Below are positions 8,265 through 16,888 of a stretch of DNA of 64,000 nucleotides, one piece after another. Position 1 is the first letter of the stretch. The number at the start of each line of letters is the position of its first letter. This stretch comes from Thalassobacillus sp. CUG 92003 (GTDB taxonomy: Bacteria > Bacillota > Bacilli > Bacillales > Halobacillaceae). Made by a program: the position numbers and the translations under genes. The stretch spans positions 1 to 64,000 of the forward strand of contig NZ_JABLSJ010000015.1 of the NCBI RefSeq assembly GCF_013618635.1, read 5' to 3'. Below the pieces are notes generated by a model. It searched no databases and was not told where the DNA came from. It saw only the letters and a list, made by a program, of their open reading frames with translations.

Positions 8265-9851
8265 TTATAGTTCTACACAATTGACCTGACGAATATCTTC
8301 CAGCTGTTCTAGTTTTTCAATACACGCTTCATTCACTGGCTTGTCGACGGTCAGCACCATGACGGCATGGCCGCCCTGATCTTTACGACCCACCTGCATG
8401 GCAGCGATGTTGACATCATCTTCTGCGAGCAAGCTACCGACTTTTCCGATCGCGCCGGGCTTATCATGGTGGCGGATAAGGACGAGGTGGCCAGCAGGGA
8501 CGACATCGACGGAATACTGATCCAGTTTCACAATGCGGGAGCCAAGCCCGTTCAGCAACGTACCTGATACGGACCGCGTTTCTTCGTCCGTCTGGATTTG
8601 CACCGTAATCAGGTTGGTGAACCCGCGCGATGACGTGGTCTTCTGTTCATTGATAGTGATGCCTTTATCGCTCGCTGCTTTAAAGGCATTCACATCATTG
8701 ATGCGTGCCCCGAGGTGGCGGCTCAGAATGCCTTTTAGCGTAGTCCGCGTTAACGGCATCGTTTCATAATCGACCAGCTCACCGGCAAAATCAATATTAA
8801 TCGACTCTAAAACACCTTTGGTAATACGAGAGAGGAACAAACCGAGCTGTTCCGATAAATGGAAATAAGGCGCTAATGTTTCCAGGACTTCAGGGGAAAC
8901 GGAAGCAATGTTCACCGGATTCTTCGCATTGCCTTCGCGAAGGATTTCCACGATATCCTTACTGACATCGATGGCAACATTTTCCTGCGCTTCTATCGTA
9001 CTGGCACCAAGATGAGGCGTTGCAATCACTTCATCCAGTTCAAGAATTTTATGGCCGATCGCCGGTTCTTCTTCGAACACATCAAGGGCCGCACCTGCAA
9101 TCCGCTTTTCGACGAGGGCTTCATATAAAGCGTCCTCATCTATAATACCGCCTCGTGCACAATTCAGGATGCGGGCGCTCGGTTTCATGAGCTTCAGCGC
9201 TTCGGCATCAATTAAATGTTTTGTTTCTTCCATTAAGGGTGTATGGACGGTCAGAAAATCGGCTGCTTGCAGCACATCTTCAATCGTACCGCACTGCACA
9301 CCCATCTTTTCCGCCTTTTCTTCTGTTAAGAACGGATCATAAGCGATGACGTTCATGCGTTGGCCTTTGGCACGTCTTGCCACTTCATTACCGATTCGTC
9401 CCAGTCCTACGATACCCAGCGTCTTATCTTTCAACTCCACACCGACCATCGCTTTGCGTTCCCATTTATCCCGCCGCAACAGGTGATAAGCCTGAGGGAT
9501 GTTACGGGCTAATGACATTAGCATCGCCATGGTATGTTCCGCTGTGGAAATGGTGTTGCCGTCAGGGGCATTGACGACCACGACACCGAATTCGGTTGCC
9601 GCTTCAAGATCGATGTTATCAACACCGACCCCAGCACGGCCCACGACCTTCAAATTTTGAGCTCTTTCGATTATTTCCCGGGTAATTGTCGTTTGGCTTC
9701 TGACGATAATTGCATCTATATCTGTGATCGTGTCGAGTAATGTCTCATGATCCAGACCAGGTGTGTTGATCACCTCGACATCGGAAGCTGACTCTAACGG
9801 ATGAATCCCTTCCGCACTGAGCGGGTCACATATTAAAACGCGAAAGCTCAT
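8265..9851 (-). CDS. serA: D-3-phosphoglycerate dehydrogenase
   Basis: SerA catalyses the first step of phosphorylated serine synthesis, oxidising 3-phosphoglycerate with NAD. The 528-residue length is the long form, with substrate and nucleotide domains (1-310), an intervening domain and a C-terminal ACT domain (about 455-528) for serine feedback. Visible motifs are the NAD loop '[13 protein letters not shown]', the catalytic Arg in '[10 protein letters not shown]', Glu in 'VFEEEP' and His in 'TPHLGAST'. It starts 1 bp after the aminotransferase stop and has its own AAGGAGG site, so the two are one operon. Confidence 0.97.
   Translation of the reverse strand: MSFRVLICDPLSAEGIHPLESASDVEVINTPGLDHETLLDTITDIDAIIVRSQTTITREIIERAQNLKVVGRAGVGVDNIDLEAATEFGVVVVNAPDGNTISTAEHTMAMLMSLARNIPQAYHLLRRDKWERKAMVGVELKDKTLGIVGLGRIGNEVARRAKGQRMNVIAYDPFLTEEKAEKMGVQCGTIEDVLQAADFLTVHTPLMEETKHLIDAEALKLMKPSARILNCARGGIIDEDALYEALVEKRIAGAALDVFEEEPAIGHKILELDEVIATPHLGASTIEAQENVAIDVSKDIVEILREGNAKNPVNIASVSPEVLETLAPYFHLSEQLGLFLSRITKGVLESINIDFAGELVDYETMPLTRTTLKGILSRHLGARINDVNAFKAASDKGITINEQKTTSSRGFTNLITVQIQTDEETRSVSGTLLNGLGSRIVKLDQYSVDVVPAGHLVLIRHHDKPGAIGKVGSLLAEDDVNIAAMQVGRKDQGGHAVMVLTVDKPVNEACIEKLEQLEDIRQVNCVEL
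9673..9686. promoter_or_regulatory. candidate Noc-binding site (NBS)
   Basis: The 14-mer ATTTCCCGGGTAAT inside serA matches the published B. subtilis Noc-binding palindrome ATTTCCCGGGAAAT at 13 of 14 positions. The noc gene itself is in this window. It is a single site, and chance occurrence cannot be excluded. Confidence 0.4.
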
Positions 9852-9852
9852 G

Positions 9853-11013
9853 TCACTTTCCTCCTTTTTCTAAGGTGTAGATCTTCTCTGCAGCAGCGAC
9901 GCCTGCCCCTAATTCTATTTCTTGGCCTAATTGCTTGAGGCCGAGTTCGATTATGCTGATCGCTTGAAGCACATCGGCTGGCGTACAATACCCCATATGG
10001 CCGATTCTGAAAATCTTTCCTTTTAAATGCTGTTGGCCGCCAGCTAACAGTAATCCTGCTTCCTCATGGACAACTTTCCGCAATTGTTCCGCATCGAAAC
10101 GTTCAGGCTTTACGGAGGTTACCGTTGGAGAGGCTGCTTCTTCGGTCGTCAACAAAGGAAGACCAAGCGCTTGAAAAGCTGCCCTGGCCATTCTTTTCAT
10201 AAGATGGTGACGCTCATACACCGACTCCAGCCCTTCTTCGTGCATAAGGTCTAGGGCTTCATTCAGCCCAAACAACAATGATAGCGCTGGTGTGAACGGC
10301 GTTTGGCCTTCCTGCAGCTTGCCGCGATATTTCCGCAAGTCCAAGTAAAAACGCGGGCGTGTGTTTTCCTCGATGATGGACCACGTGCGATGGTTATAGG
10401 CGACGAATGAGAGGCCGGCTGGCAGCATCATGGCCTTTTGCGAACCGGATACGAGCAGGTCGATGCCATCTCGCTCCAATTTAAGATCGGCACCGCCAAT
10501 CGAGGAGACCCCGTCGACGATTACCAACGCATCGGATTGCTCATGAACCTGGTTCGCAATCTCCTTCACCGGATTCAATACGGCGGTAGATGTTTCACAA
10601 TGGGTTACAAAAACAGCCCGGATGCCAGGATACTGATTTAAATAGGAAGAGACATCTTCCACCTGGACCGCGTCTCCCCACGTCACATCATGACGGTGAA
10701 CCGTCAGCCCATAGGCTTCGCAAATACTGGCGAACCGATCGCCAAATGCCCCTGTGACAACGACCAATACTTCATCCCCAGGCATGGTTGTGTTGACAAC
10801 GGCGGCTTCTAAAGCAGACGTGCCGCTGCCCGTCAAAACAATGACATCTTCCTGGGTCCCGAAAATCGGGTTCAGTTTCGGAGCGATATCTTTCAGCAGA
10901 TCTTTGCATCGTTGACTGCGATGCCCAATCATGGGCTGAGACATGGCTTGGCTCACTCTCGGAGGTATGGGGGTCGGTCCTGGAATACGTAAAATTTCTT
11001 CATGGTTAGGCAT
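9853..11013 (-). CDS. class V aminotransferase paired with serA
   Basis: This 386-residue PLP enzyme belongs to the alanine-glyoxylate / serine-pyruvate / phosphoserine-like class V group. The N-terminus 'RIPGPTPIPP', the 'GHRS' segment, the 'VDGVSSIG' Asp and the PLP lysine in 'SGSQKAMMLP' are all visible. Directly upstream of serA in an operon, it probably makes phosphoserine from 3-phosphohydroxypyruvate in place of a classical SerC, or uses serine or glyoxylate. The substrate is therefore an inference. No serC or serB is present in the window. The start ATG at 11013 has GGAGCG upstream. Confidence 0.88.
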   Translation of the reverse strand: MPNHEEILRIPGPTPIPPRVSQAMSQPMIGHRSQRCKDLLKDIAPKLNPIFGTQEDVIVLTGSGTSALEAAVVNTTMPGDEVLVVVTGAFGDRFASICEAYGLTVHRHDVTWGDAVQVEDVSSYLNQYPGIRAVFVTHCETSTAVLNPVKEIANQVHEQSDALVIVDGVSSIGGADLKLERDGIDLLVSGSQKAMMLPAGLSFVAYNHRTWSIIEENTRPRFYLDLRKYRGKLQEGQTPFTPALSLLFGLNEALDLMHEEGLESVYERHHLMKRMARAAFQALGLPLLTTEEAASPTVTSVKPERFDAEQLRKVVHEEAGLLLAGGQQHLKGKIFRIGHMGYCTPADVLQAISIIELGLKQLGQEIELGAGVAAAEKIYTLEKGGK

Positions 11014-11101
11014 CCTAACGCTCCTTTCAATCTGTTCCTATTATATGATGGTTCATTCTTTGACGCTTCATCGATTTCCTTAACTAAAGTGAATATTTTC
11101 T

Positions 11102-11129
11102 ATCGTACCAAACCTTTTGTGTTTGTCAA
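11102..11129 (-). promoter_or_regulatory. sigma-A promoter for aminotransferase-serA
   Basis: A perfect TTGACA and TACGAT with a 16-bp spacer on the minus strand. It predicts an untranslated leader of about 80 bases with no recognised riboswitch. Confidence 0.7.
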
Positions 11130-11272
11130 CGTAATCGCAACATTAAATGTATTCTGATTTTTTACTTTTTTTCTTTTTTTTCTCTAAAAATAGTGCTGAA
11201 ACCTCATCTATTTAAATGTATACTTCAAAGATAGTCATTATTTTGAAAATTTTTATTTTTGGGGGTCTTGAA

Positions 11273-12961
11273 ATGAGAAAAGCAAATTACGTCATTTTAC
11301 TGCTCTTGTTAATGCTGACAATGGCATTAGCGGCATGCGGATTTGGCGGAGATGACAGCGCAGACCAAGGGGATGGCTCTGATTCAGGCGATACGAATGA
11401 AGAGTCTGAAGGTGAAGCAAGCGGAGATCAATCCATCACGGTAACATCCAAGAGTGAAATTCCTACGATGGATTCAGCACTTATTTCGGATTCCGTCGCC
11501 TTTCAATGGTCGGGCGAAACAGTGGAAGGCTTGTACCGTCTCGGCGAAGATGGTGAACTGCGGGATGGTATAGCAGAAAGCAGCGAAGTGAGTGAAGATG
11601 GGACAACCTACACATTTAAGCTGCGTGACGCTAAATGGTCAAACGGTGATCCTGTAACAGCTCAGGACTTCGTTTATGCCTGGCAGCGGGCGGTGGACCC
11701 TGAAGTCGGCTCTGAATACGGTCCTTATATGCTCGGCGGTGTCGTGAAGAACGCTACAGCCGTCAGTGAAGGGGAAATGGATGTAGAAGAATTAGGCGTC
11801 AAAGCAGAAGACGATAAGACATTTGTCGTCAATCTGGAAAAACCGATACCATATTTTGAATCAATGACTGCATTTATTACATTCATGCCGCAGAATCAAG
11901 ACTATGTGGAAGAGCATGGTGAAGATTATGCGACAGAAGCAGAGTATACATTATCAAACGGTCCGTTCAAAATGACGGAATGGGATCATGGCTCGGGCTG
12001 GAAGCTTGAGAAGAACGATTCTTATTGGGATGCAAGTGAAGTTCAGCTAAATGAAATCAACGTTGAGGTTGTTAAAGATACAGCAACCGGTGTCAACTTG
12101 TATGAATCCGGACAACTCGACTTCGCCAATCTATCAGCGGAGTTCGTTGACCAATACCGATCAAATGAAGGCTTTACCAATGTTGAAAAACCTTACCTGT
12201 ACTTCTTTAAGTTCAACCAGGACAACAACGAGGCACTAGCAAACGTGAACATCCGTAAGGCGATATCCATGGCCATCGACCGTGAATCCCTGGTTGATGT
12301 CATTTTGAATGATGGTTCTGTTGCGGCAGAAGGCTATGTTCCATCTAACTTCGTGACCGCACCTGACAGTGAAACAGACTTCCGTGAGGTGAACGGGCAA
12401 CTTGTTGAAGCTAATGAAGAAAAAGCCAAAGAACTTTGGCAAAAAGGTCTAGAAGAAATCGGTAAGGATTCCGTCACCATTGAACTCCTTGGTGATGACA
12501 CAGACACTGTAGCCGAAGTCACCGCCTATTACAAGGAACAAATCGAAAGCAAATTGGAAGGCGCAACGATTGATGTGTTGAACGTTCCATTTAAAGAGCG
12601 GGTTCGCCGTGATCAGGAATCAGAATTTGAAATGGAAGCCGCTACTTGGGGACCTGACTACACGGACCCTAACACGTACCTGAACATGTACCTGACAGGC
12701 GGAGCAAATAACAACATGGGCTACTCCAATGACGAGTATGACGCGTTGATTGAACAAGCCAACAATGAATATGCTCAACAACCGGAAAAACGGTTTGAAA
12801 ATTTCTATGAAGCTGAAAAGATATTGCTAGAAGAAGACGCAGCCGTAGCGCCGCTTTATCAAGATGCAAAAGCGATGCTGCAGCGACCTTCTATCAAAGG
12901 GGTCTACAGCACGGCTACTGGTCCAGAATTTGAATTCAAATGGGCGCATGTAGAAGAATAA
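11273..12961 (+). CDS. oligopeptide ABC transporter substrate-binding lipoprotein (OppA-like)
   Basis: This 562-residue protein is a family 5 solute-binding protein that captures peptides outside the cell. It has a lipoprotein signal with lipobox 'LAAC' (Cys22) followed by a Gly/Ser/Asp/Glu-rich acidic linker. The family signature is in the first third ('YTFKLRDAKWSNGDPVTAQDF'-type, positions about 115-135), and 'NVNIRKAISMAIDRE' follows later. I chose the ATG at 11273 because the longer frame has no signal peptide at its start. No permease or ATPase genes adjoin it, so it probably serves an Opp or App transporter encoded elsewhere. The acidic composition fits a halophile. Confidence 0.92.
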   Translation: MRKANYVILLLLLMLTMALAACGFGGDDSADQGDGSDSGDTNEESEGEASGDQSITVTSKSEIPTMDSALISDSVAFQWSGETVEGLYRLGEDGELRDGIAESSEVSEDGTTYTFKLRDAKWSNGDPVTAQDFVYAWQRAVDPEVGSEYGPYMLGGVVKNATAVSEGEMDVEELGVKAEDDKTFVVNLEKPIPYFESMTAFITFMPQNQDYVEEHGEDYATEAEYTLSNGPFKMTEWDHGSGWKLEKNDSYWDASEVQLNEINVEVVKDTATGVNLYESGQLDFANLSAEFVDQYRSNEGFTNVEKPYLYFFKFNQDNNEALANVNIRKAISMAIDRESLVDVILNDGSVAAEGYVPSNFVTAPDSETDFREVNGQLVEANEEKAKELWQKGLEEIGKDSVTIELLGDDTDTVAEVTAYYKEQIESKLEGATIDVLNVPFKERVRRDQESEFEMEAATWGPDYTDPNTYLNMYLTGGANNNMGYSNDEYDALIEQANNEYAQQPEKRFENFYEAEKILLEEDAAVAPLYQDAKAMLQRPSIKGVYSTATGPEFEFKWAHVEE

Positions 12962-12969
12962 GATGATTT

Positions 12970-13008
12970 AAAAGGACTTCCACGCGAAAGCGCGGGAGTC
13001 CTTTTTCT
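12970..13008 (+). terminator. oppA-like gene terminator
   Basis: A 15-bp stem (AAAGGACTTCCACGC pairing with GCGCGGGAGTCCTTT, one bulge) over a GAAA loop, followed by TTTTT. It begins 9 bases after the stop codon. Confidence 0.9.
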
Positions 13009-13178
13009 AGGCCGTTATCATGCTGCTGCAGGTTTAGTTCTAATTGCGATTAGGGCAGGGAGACATTTTGAAAAAAATGGTGTAACGACTCCTGGCTTTG
13101 TGATAGGCTAATAGATAATCTCAACTAGAGGTTGCCCGAAGCAACGTGTTTAGCGGACAAAGGAGAGATGATCGTCAT

Positions 13179-13742
13179 ATGAACCCTATTATCAACGACT
13201 TCCCGGAAGCATTTGAAACCGAGCGTCTCCTCATCAGAGCACCGCAGCCTGGAGACGGACCAGCTGTTTATGAATCGATTCAAGCCTCCCAGGATGATCT
13301 AAAACCGTGGCTGCCTTTCGCCCAGCATGACCAGAGTGAAGATGACGTGGAAATCAACGTCAGACAGGCCTATATCAAGTTTTTGAATCGTGAAGATCTG
13401 CGTTTGCTCGTCTTTTTGAAAGAGACCGGGCAGCTTGTAGCCTCCTCCGGCTTGCATCGCATTGATTGGGATGTTCCCAAGTTTGAAATCGGCTACTGGG
13501 TGGATTCGCGTTTTAGCGGAAAAGGCTATATCACCGAGGCCGTCGATGGCATTACATCGTTTGCGTTTGAGGAGCTGCAGGCCAATCGGATCGAAATCCG
13601 GTGTGACGCTAAGAACGCAAAAAGCCGCGCTGTCCCGGAACGATTGAACTTCACACTTGAAGGCGTACTGCGAAACGAGGACGTCTCCGTCGATGGGAAC
13701 GAACTTCGAGATACATACGTCTATGCGAAAATACGGGAATAA
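13179..13742 (+). CDS. GNAT-family acetyltransferase, RimJ/RimL-like
   Basis: This 187-residue protein is a GNAT acetyltransferase of the RimJ/RimL type, which N-acetylates protein termini or small amines using acetyl-CoA. The opening 'ETERLLIRAPQPGD' is typical, and the acetyl-CoA loop is 'RFSGKGY' in the motif 'IGYWVDSRFSGKGYITEAV'. The usual 'NxxS' segment reads 'DAKNAKSRAVPERLNF'. The start at 13179 has AAGGAGAG 11 bases upstream. It stands alone between two terminators. The substrate cannot be told from sequence. Confidence 0.85.
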   Translation: MNPIINDFPEAFETERLLIRAPQPGDGPAVYESIQASQDDLKPWLPFAQHDQSEDDVEINVRQAYIKFLNREDLRLLVFLKETGQLVASSGLHRIDWDVPKFEIGYWVDSRFSGKGYITEAVDGITSFAFEELQANRIEIRCDAKNAKSRAVPERLNFTLEGVLRNEDVSVDGNELRDTYVYAKIRE

Positions 13743-13743
13743 A

Positions 13744-13778
13744 CCAGTACGCTTGTAATAGCGTGCTGGTTTTTTTAT
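13744..13778 (+). terminator. GNAT gene terminator
   Basis: ACCAGTACGC pairs with GCGTGCTGGT (one G-U pair) over an 8-base loop, followed by seven T residues. Confidence 0.85.
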
Positions 13779-13844
13779 TTATTGTTAAAGTAAATTCTTG
13801 AATACCCCGCTTCGAGGTTTCAGTATGTCAGATTATGTGAGGTA

Positions 13845-13975
13845 GCTATGACGGGTGGTTAGGATGCTGCGAGACTCCGGTGGGAGAAGGAGATCCCACA
13901 GGGCTTTAGCCCGAGGAAGCTCGCCAGTTCCCCCACAGGAAAGCGAGTAGCTTCCCAACCACCCCTGACTATCAT
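13845..13975. repeat. nested palindromic repeat, copy 1
   Basis: Outer arms (GGGTGGTTAGGATGCTGC near 13853 and its imperfect complement ending near 13964) enclose a core with GCGAGACTCCGGTGGGA, an inner GGCTTTAGCCC hairpin and a GGAAAGCGAG segment. The same core recurs at 40.8, 41.0 and 63.7 kb, and I recall this kind of element as common between Bacillaceae genes. Downstream (13985-14140) there is no gene; a short motif, GCG(G/A)GAA(A)GTTGC, occurs twice at 13997-14031. Confidence 0.75.
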
Positions 13976-14145
13976 ACGGCAACGAATGAACGGAAATAGC
14001 GGGAAGTTGCAAAGAAACGCGAGAAAGTTGCTTACAAATCAGCCTAACCTGACAAGAAATCCATCCGGCTCGTCTGGAAATCGCACCATCCCGCTTGCAT
14101 TGCGCATTGCGCTTGGCCAAGCAGCATCCCCAGAAAAAACGGCAT

Positions 14146-14181
14146 TAAAAAACACACAACAGGAAGCCCTGTTGTGTGTTT
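14146..14181 (-). terminator. rpsF-ssb-rpsR operon terminator
   Basis: AAACACACAACAGG and its complement pair over an AGC-type loop; on the minus strand the stem is followed by TTTTTT. It lies 12 bases beyond the rpsR stop. Confidence 0.88.
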
Positions 14182-14192
14182 CGTCATGTGCA

Positions 14193-14420
14193 TTATTCCG
14201 CAACGTACGGCAATAGTGCCATTTGACGAGCGCGCTTGATAGCTTTCGTCAATTTACGTTGATATTTAGCAGAAGTTCCTGTCACACGGCGAGGAAGAAT
14301 TTTTCCTCGGTCTGAGACGAAACGTCTAAGCAACTCAACATCTTTATAGTCAATGTGCGTAATGCCGTTCGCTGTGAAATAACACACTTTTCTACGTTTT
14401 GCGCGACCACGACGTGCCAT
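14193..14420 (-). CDS. rpsR: 30S ribosomal protein S18
   Basis: S18 forms a heterodimer with S6 on the small-subunit platform. The 75-residue protein has the family core '[20 protein letters not shown]' and ends 'ALLPYVAE'. It is the third gene of the rpsF-ssb-rpsR operon, as in B. subtilis. It has a single Cys near the N-terminus rather than a four-Cys zinc site. Confidence 0.98.
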   Translation of the reverse strand: MARRGRAKRRKVCYFTANGITHIDYKDVELLRRFVSDRGKILPRRVTGTSAKYQRKLTKAIKRARQMALLPYVAE

Positions 14421-14443
14421 AATAGCTTCACTCCTTTTCTATA

Positions 14444-14920
14444 TTAGAATGGCAGATCATCATCTGATATATCGATAGGTTCCCCATTATCTGCGAATGG
14501 GTCCTCACCTTTAGAGCCTTGATTATCTCTCGATGGCTGATTCTCGTTGGACTGGTAACCTGATGAGCCTTGGTTTTGATTGCCTCCGCCCTGGGAGGAA
14601 CCTTTACTTTCCAAGAATTGTACGCTGTCTGCTACCACTTCGGTGACAAACACCCGCTTGCCTTCTTGATTTTCAAAGCTTCGGGATTGCAGACGGCCGT
14701 CTACGCCGACTTGACTCCCTTTCTTCATATAGTTAGCAAGGTTTTCTGCGGCCCTTCTCCAGACGACACAATTAATGAAGTCCGCATCGCGGTCTCCTTG
14801 TGAGTTGGAAAAAGGTCGGTTAACAGCAATTGTGAAATTGGCAACAGCCACCCCGTTAGGTGTATAGCGTAAATCTGGATCCTTCGTTAACCTGCCGACT
14901 AATACGACACGATTTAACAT
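14444..14920 (-). CDS. ssb: single-stranded DNA-binding protein
   Basis: SSB coats single-stranded DNA in replication and recombination. The 158-residue protein has the OB fold (about 1-105, '[20 protein letters not shown]'), a Gly/Gln/Asn/Ser-rich linker and the acidic tip 'DDDLPF' that binds partner proteins. I chose the ATG at 14920 over a GTG 9 bases upstream because AAGGAG overlaps that GTG. It lies between rpsF (12-bp gap) and rpsR and is probably co-expressed with them. Confidence 0.97.
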   Translation of the reverse strand: MLNRVVLVGRLTKDPDLRYTPNGVAVANFTIAVNRPFSNSQGDRDADFINCVVWRRAAENLANYMKKGSQVGVDGRLQSRSFENQEGKRVFVTEVVADSVQFLESKGSSQGGGNQNQGSSGYQSNENQPSRDNQGSKGEDPFADNGEPIDISDDDLPF

Positions 14921-14932
14921 CAGAACCACTCC

Positions 14933-15223
14933 TTATTCGTCATCTTCATTTACAGCCATGTGACGGATAATATCATCCGTGAACTTCGCTTGGCGGTCGA
15001 ATTCATTAATGGCGTTACTATCACCTTTGAACTTGATGGTGTAATAAATGCCATCGCGGTAGTCATTGATTTCATAAGCAAGGCGACGCTTGCCTACTTC
15101 TTCAACGTTTGTTACCTCCGCGCCATTATTGGTCAGGACGCTGTTAAAACGCTCTACTACAGCCGTTTTAGCTTCCTCCTCAATGTCTGGGCGGATGATA
15201 TACATGATTTCGTAATTTCTCAT
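14933..15223 (-). CDS. rpsF: 30S ribosomal protein S6
   Basis: S6 partners S18 on the small subunit. The 96-residue protein starts '[17 protein letters not shown]' and carries '[18 protein letters not shown]', both typical. AAGGAGGTG precedes the ATG. The leader (15224-15307) holds a small ACCCT/AGGGT hairpin that could be part of the S6:S18 autoregulatory motif known upstream of rpsF; I cannot confirm the bulge that defines that motif. Confidence 0.98.
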   Translation of the reverse strand: MRNYEIMYIIRPDIEEEAKTAVVERFNSVLTNNGAEVTNVEEVGKRRLAYEINDYRDGIYYTIKFKGDSNAINEFDRQAKFTDDIIRHMAVNEDDE

Positions 15224-15307
15224 CCGTTTTCACCTCCTTATGGACTTAACGACCCTGACTCGATGGAAAGGGTAAGGAGTAACTTCGTTCATTACTCACA
15301 ATGTTGT

Positions 15308-15336
15308 ATTATATCAAAAGTTTCTAGTAAAGACAA
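15308..15336 (-). promoter_or_regulatory. sigma-A promoter for rpsF-ssb-rpsR
   Basis: TTGTCT and a perfect TATAAT with a 17-bp spacer on the minus strand, giving a leader of about 75 bases. Confidence 0.75.
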
Positions 15337-15359
15337 TACGTTAACGGGGATCCTTTTGC

Positions 15360-16460
15360 TTATACGTTAAAACGGAAATGGATGACATCGCCATCTTTCA
15401 CAAAATACTCTTTTCCTTCTAGACGAACCTTGCCTTTGTCCCGGGCAGCACTCATGGAACCTTCTTCAGTCAGATGCTCGTACGACACGGTTTCCGCACG
15501 GATGAAGCCGCGTTCAAAGTCTGAGTGGATGATGCCGGCTGCCTGGGGCGCTTTGATGCCTTCTGTAAAGGTCCAGGCGCGAACTTCTTCTTCGCCTGCT
15601 GTAAAATAGGTGGCGAGACCGAGAAGATTATAGGTGGCTTTGATCAGTTGATCAAGCCCCGATTCTGCGATGCCGAGATCCTCCAGGTACTCCTCTTTTT
15701 CTTCGCCGTCAAGTTCAGCAATCTCAGATTCAATCTTGGCGCAGACGACAATCACTTCTGCATTTTCCTTGGCAGCGTACTCGCGGATTTTGGCTACTTG
15801 GGCGTTTTCCTCTTCCTGACCGATCTCATCTTCATCGACGTTGGCGACATATAGAATCGGTTTAATGGTTAATAGATGCAAACCTTTTACGATTTTCAGC
15901 TGATCATCAGAGAATGATAAGGCACGCGCGGGTTGTTCTTCTTCAAACCCTTCTTTCAATTTCTCGAGCACCGCATATTCGGCTAGCGCTTCTTTGTCTT
16001 TCTGGCGCACCATTTTGGCGACGCGATCCATTCGTTTTGTGACGGTTTCCAAGTCAGCGAGAATGAGTTCGAGGTTAATTGTTTCAATGTCACTGATCGG
16101 GTCCACTTTGCCGGAGACGTGGGTAATGTTCTCATCATCAAACGCCCGGACCACATGACAGATGGCGTCCACTTGCCGGATATGAGAGAGGAATTGGTTG
16201 CCCAATCCTTCGCCTTTGCTGGCTCCTTTGACAATACCGGCAATGTCGGTGAATTCAAAAGCTGTGGGGATGGTTTTCTTTGGCTTGACTAATTCCGTCA
16301 ATTTTTGAAGGCGGTAATCGGGGACCTCCACAATGCCGACGTTCGGATCTATCGTGCAAAACGGATAGTTCTCTGACTCTGCTCCTGCCTGCGTTATTGC
16401 GTTAAATAACGTAGATTTACCCACGTTAGGCAAACCTACGATACCTGCTGTTAATGCCAT
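15360..16460 (-). CDS. ychF: redox-regulated ATPase/GTPase YchF
   Basis: YchF (OLA1 family; YyaF in B. subtilis) is a translation-factor-class P-loop protein that prefers ATP and binds ribosomes. The 366-residue length is exact for the family. The P-loop 'GLPNVGKST' is near residue 8, 'DIAGIVKGA' is switch II, the C-terminal TGS domain ends the protein and 'NVDE' occupies the G4 place. The ATG at 16460 is preceded by AAGGAG; a GTG 12 bases upstream sits on the ribosome site. Confidence 0.97.
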   Translation of the reverse strand: MALTAGIVGLPNVGKSTLFNAITQAGAESENYPFCTIDPNVGIVEVPDYRLQKLTELVKPKKTIPTAFEFTDIAGIVKGASKGEGLGNQFLSHIRQVDAICHVVRAFDDENITHVSGKVDPISDIETINLELILADLETVTKRMDRVAKMVRQKDKEALAEYAVLEKLKEGFEEEQPARALSFSDDQLKIVKGLHLLTIKPILYVANVDEDEIGQEEENAQVAKIREYAAKENAEVIVVCAKIESEIAELDGEEKEEYLEDLGIAESGLDQLIKATYNLLGLATYFTAGEEEVRAWTFTEGIKAPQAAGIIHSDFERGFIRAETVSYEHLTEEGSMSAARDKGKVRLEGKEYFVKDGDVIHFRFNV

Positions 16461-16510
16461 TATGACTTTCACTCCTTAAGGATTTCCATACATGTACGTT
16501 AGTCATCCCA

Positions 16511-16539
16511 ATTATAGATACTGTATACGAAAAAGACAA
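16511..16539 (-). promoter_or_regulatory. sigma-A promoter for ychF
   Basis: TTGTCT and a perfect TATAAT with a 17-bp spacer on the minus strand, about 50 bp before the ychF ATG. Confidence 0.75.
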
Positions 16540-16551
16540 GTCATCCAATAG

Positions 16552-16585
16552 GAAAAACAAGAGACGTCAGAGCCTCTTGTTTTCA
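16552..16585 (-). terminator. terminator downstream of the mscS-DUF951 genes
   Basis: AAAACAAGAG and CTCTTGTTTT are perfect 10-bp arms over a 10-base loop; on the minus strand a T-run follows. It separates the DUF951 transcript from the ychF promoter. Confidence 0.75.
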
Positions 16586-16652
16586 GGATTTCACTAGACG
16601 TTTATTCCTTTTTCAACCACTCAAAGCCTGTCAAAAATAAAATGTGACCCCT

Positions 16653-16668
16653 TGTTTCACGTGAAACA
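16653..16668. promoter_or_regulatory. parS centromere site
   Basis: The 16-mer TGTTTCACGTGAAACA is a perfect palindrome and a full match to the Bacillus parS consensus bound by Spo0J/ParB. It lies one base beyond the stop of the DUF951 gene and about 4 kb from parB, on the left side of oriC. It is the only complete parS I found in the window. Confidence 0.95.
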
Positions 16669-16669
16669 C

Positions 16670-16873
16670 TCAACCCTCCGGTTCTGCGCGTTCCAGTACT
16701 TTTTTCATTTTGCTTTCGAAACGACGGCGAGGCATCATAATACTGTGGTCACACCCCGTACATTTAATCCGGATGTCGGCTCCCATGCGGATGATTTTCC
16801 AGCGGTTTTCGCCGCATGGGTGGGGTTTTTTCATTTGAACAATGTCATGAAGCTGAAAATCTTTATCCGGCAT
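16670..16873 (-). CDS. DUF951 family protein
   Basis: This 67-residue basic protein matches the DUF951 family: 'LHDIVQMKKPHPCGENRW' at the start, then 'GADIRIKCTGCDH'. The cysteines (one in 'HPCG', two in 'CTGC') could form a small zinc knuckle, but this is inference. The family is found next to mscS and ychF in Bacillaceae and has no known function. It is 15 bp downstream of mscS and probably in its operon. The perfect parS lies directly after its stop codon. Confidence 0.85.
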   Translation of the reverse strand: MPDKDFQLHDIVQMKKPHPCGENRWKIIRMGADIRIKCTGCDHSIMMPRRRFESKMKKVLERAEPEG

Positions 16874-16888
16874 GTCTATTTCCTCCCA

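Noticed and set aside
13833-14216. Frames over the 13.85-kb repeat
   Set aside because: Same reason: they follow the repeat and its tail, with no convincing start.
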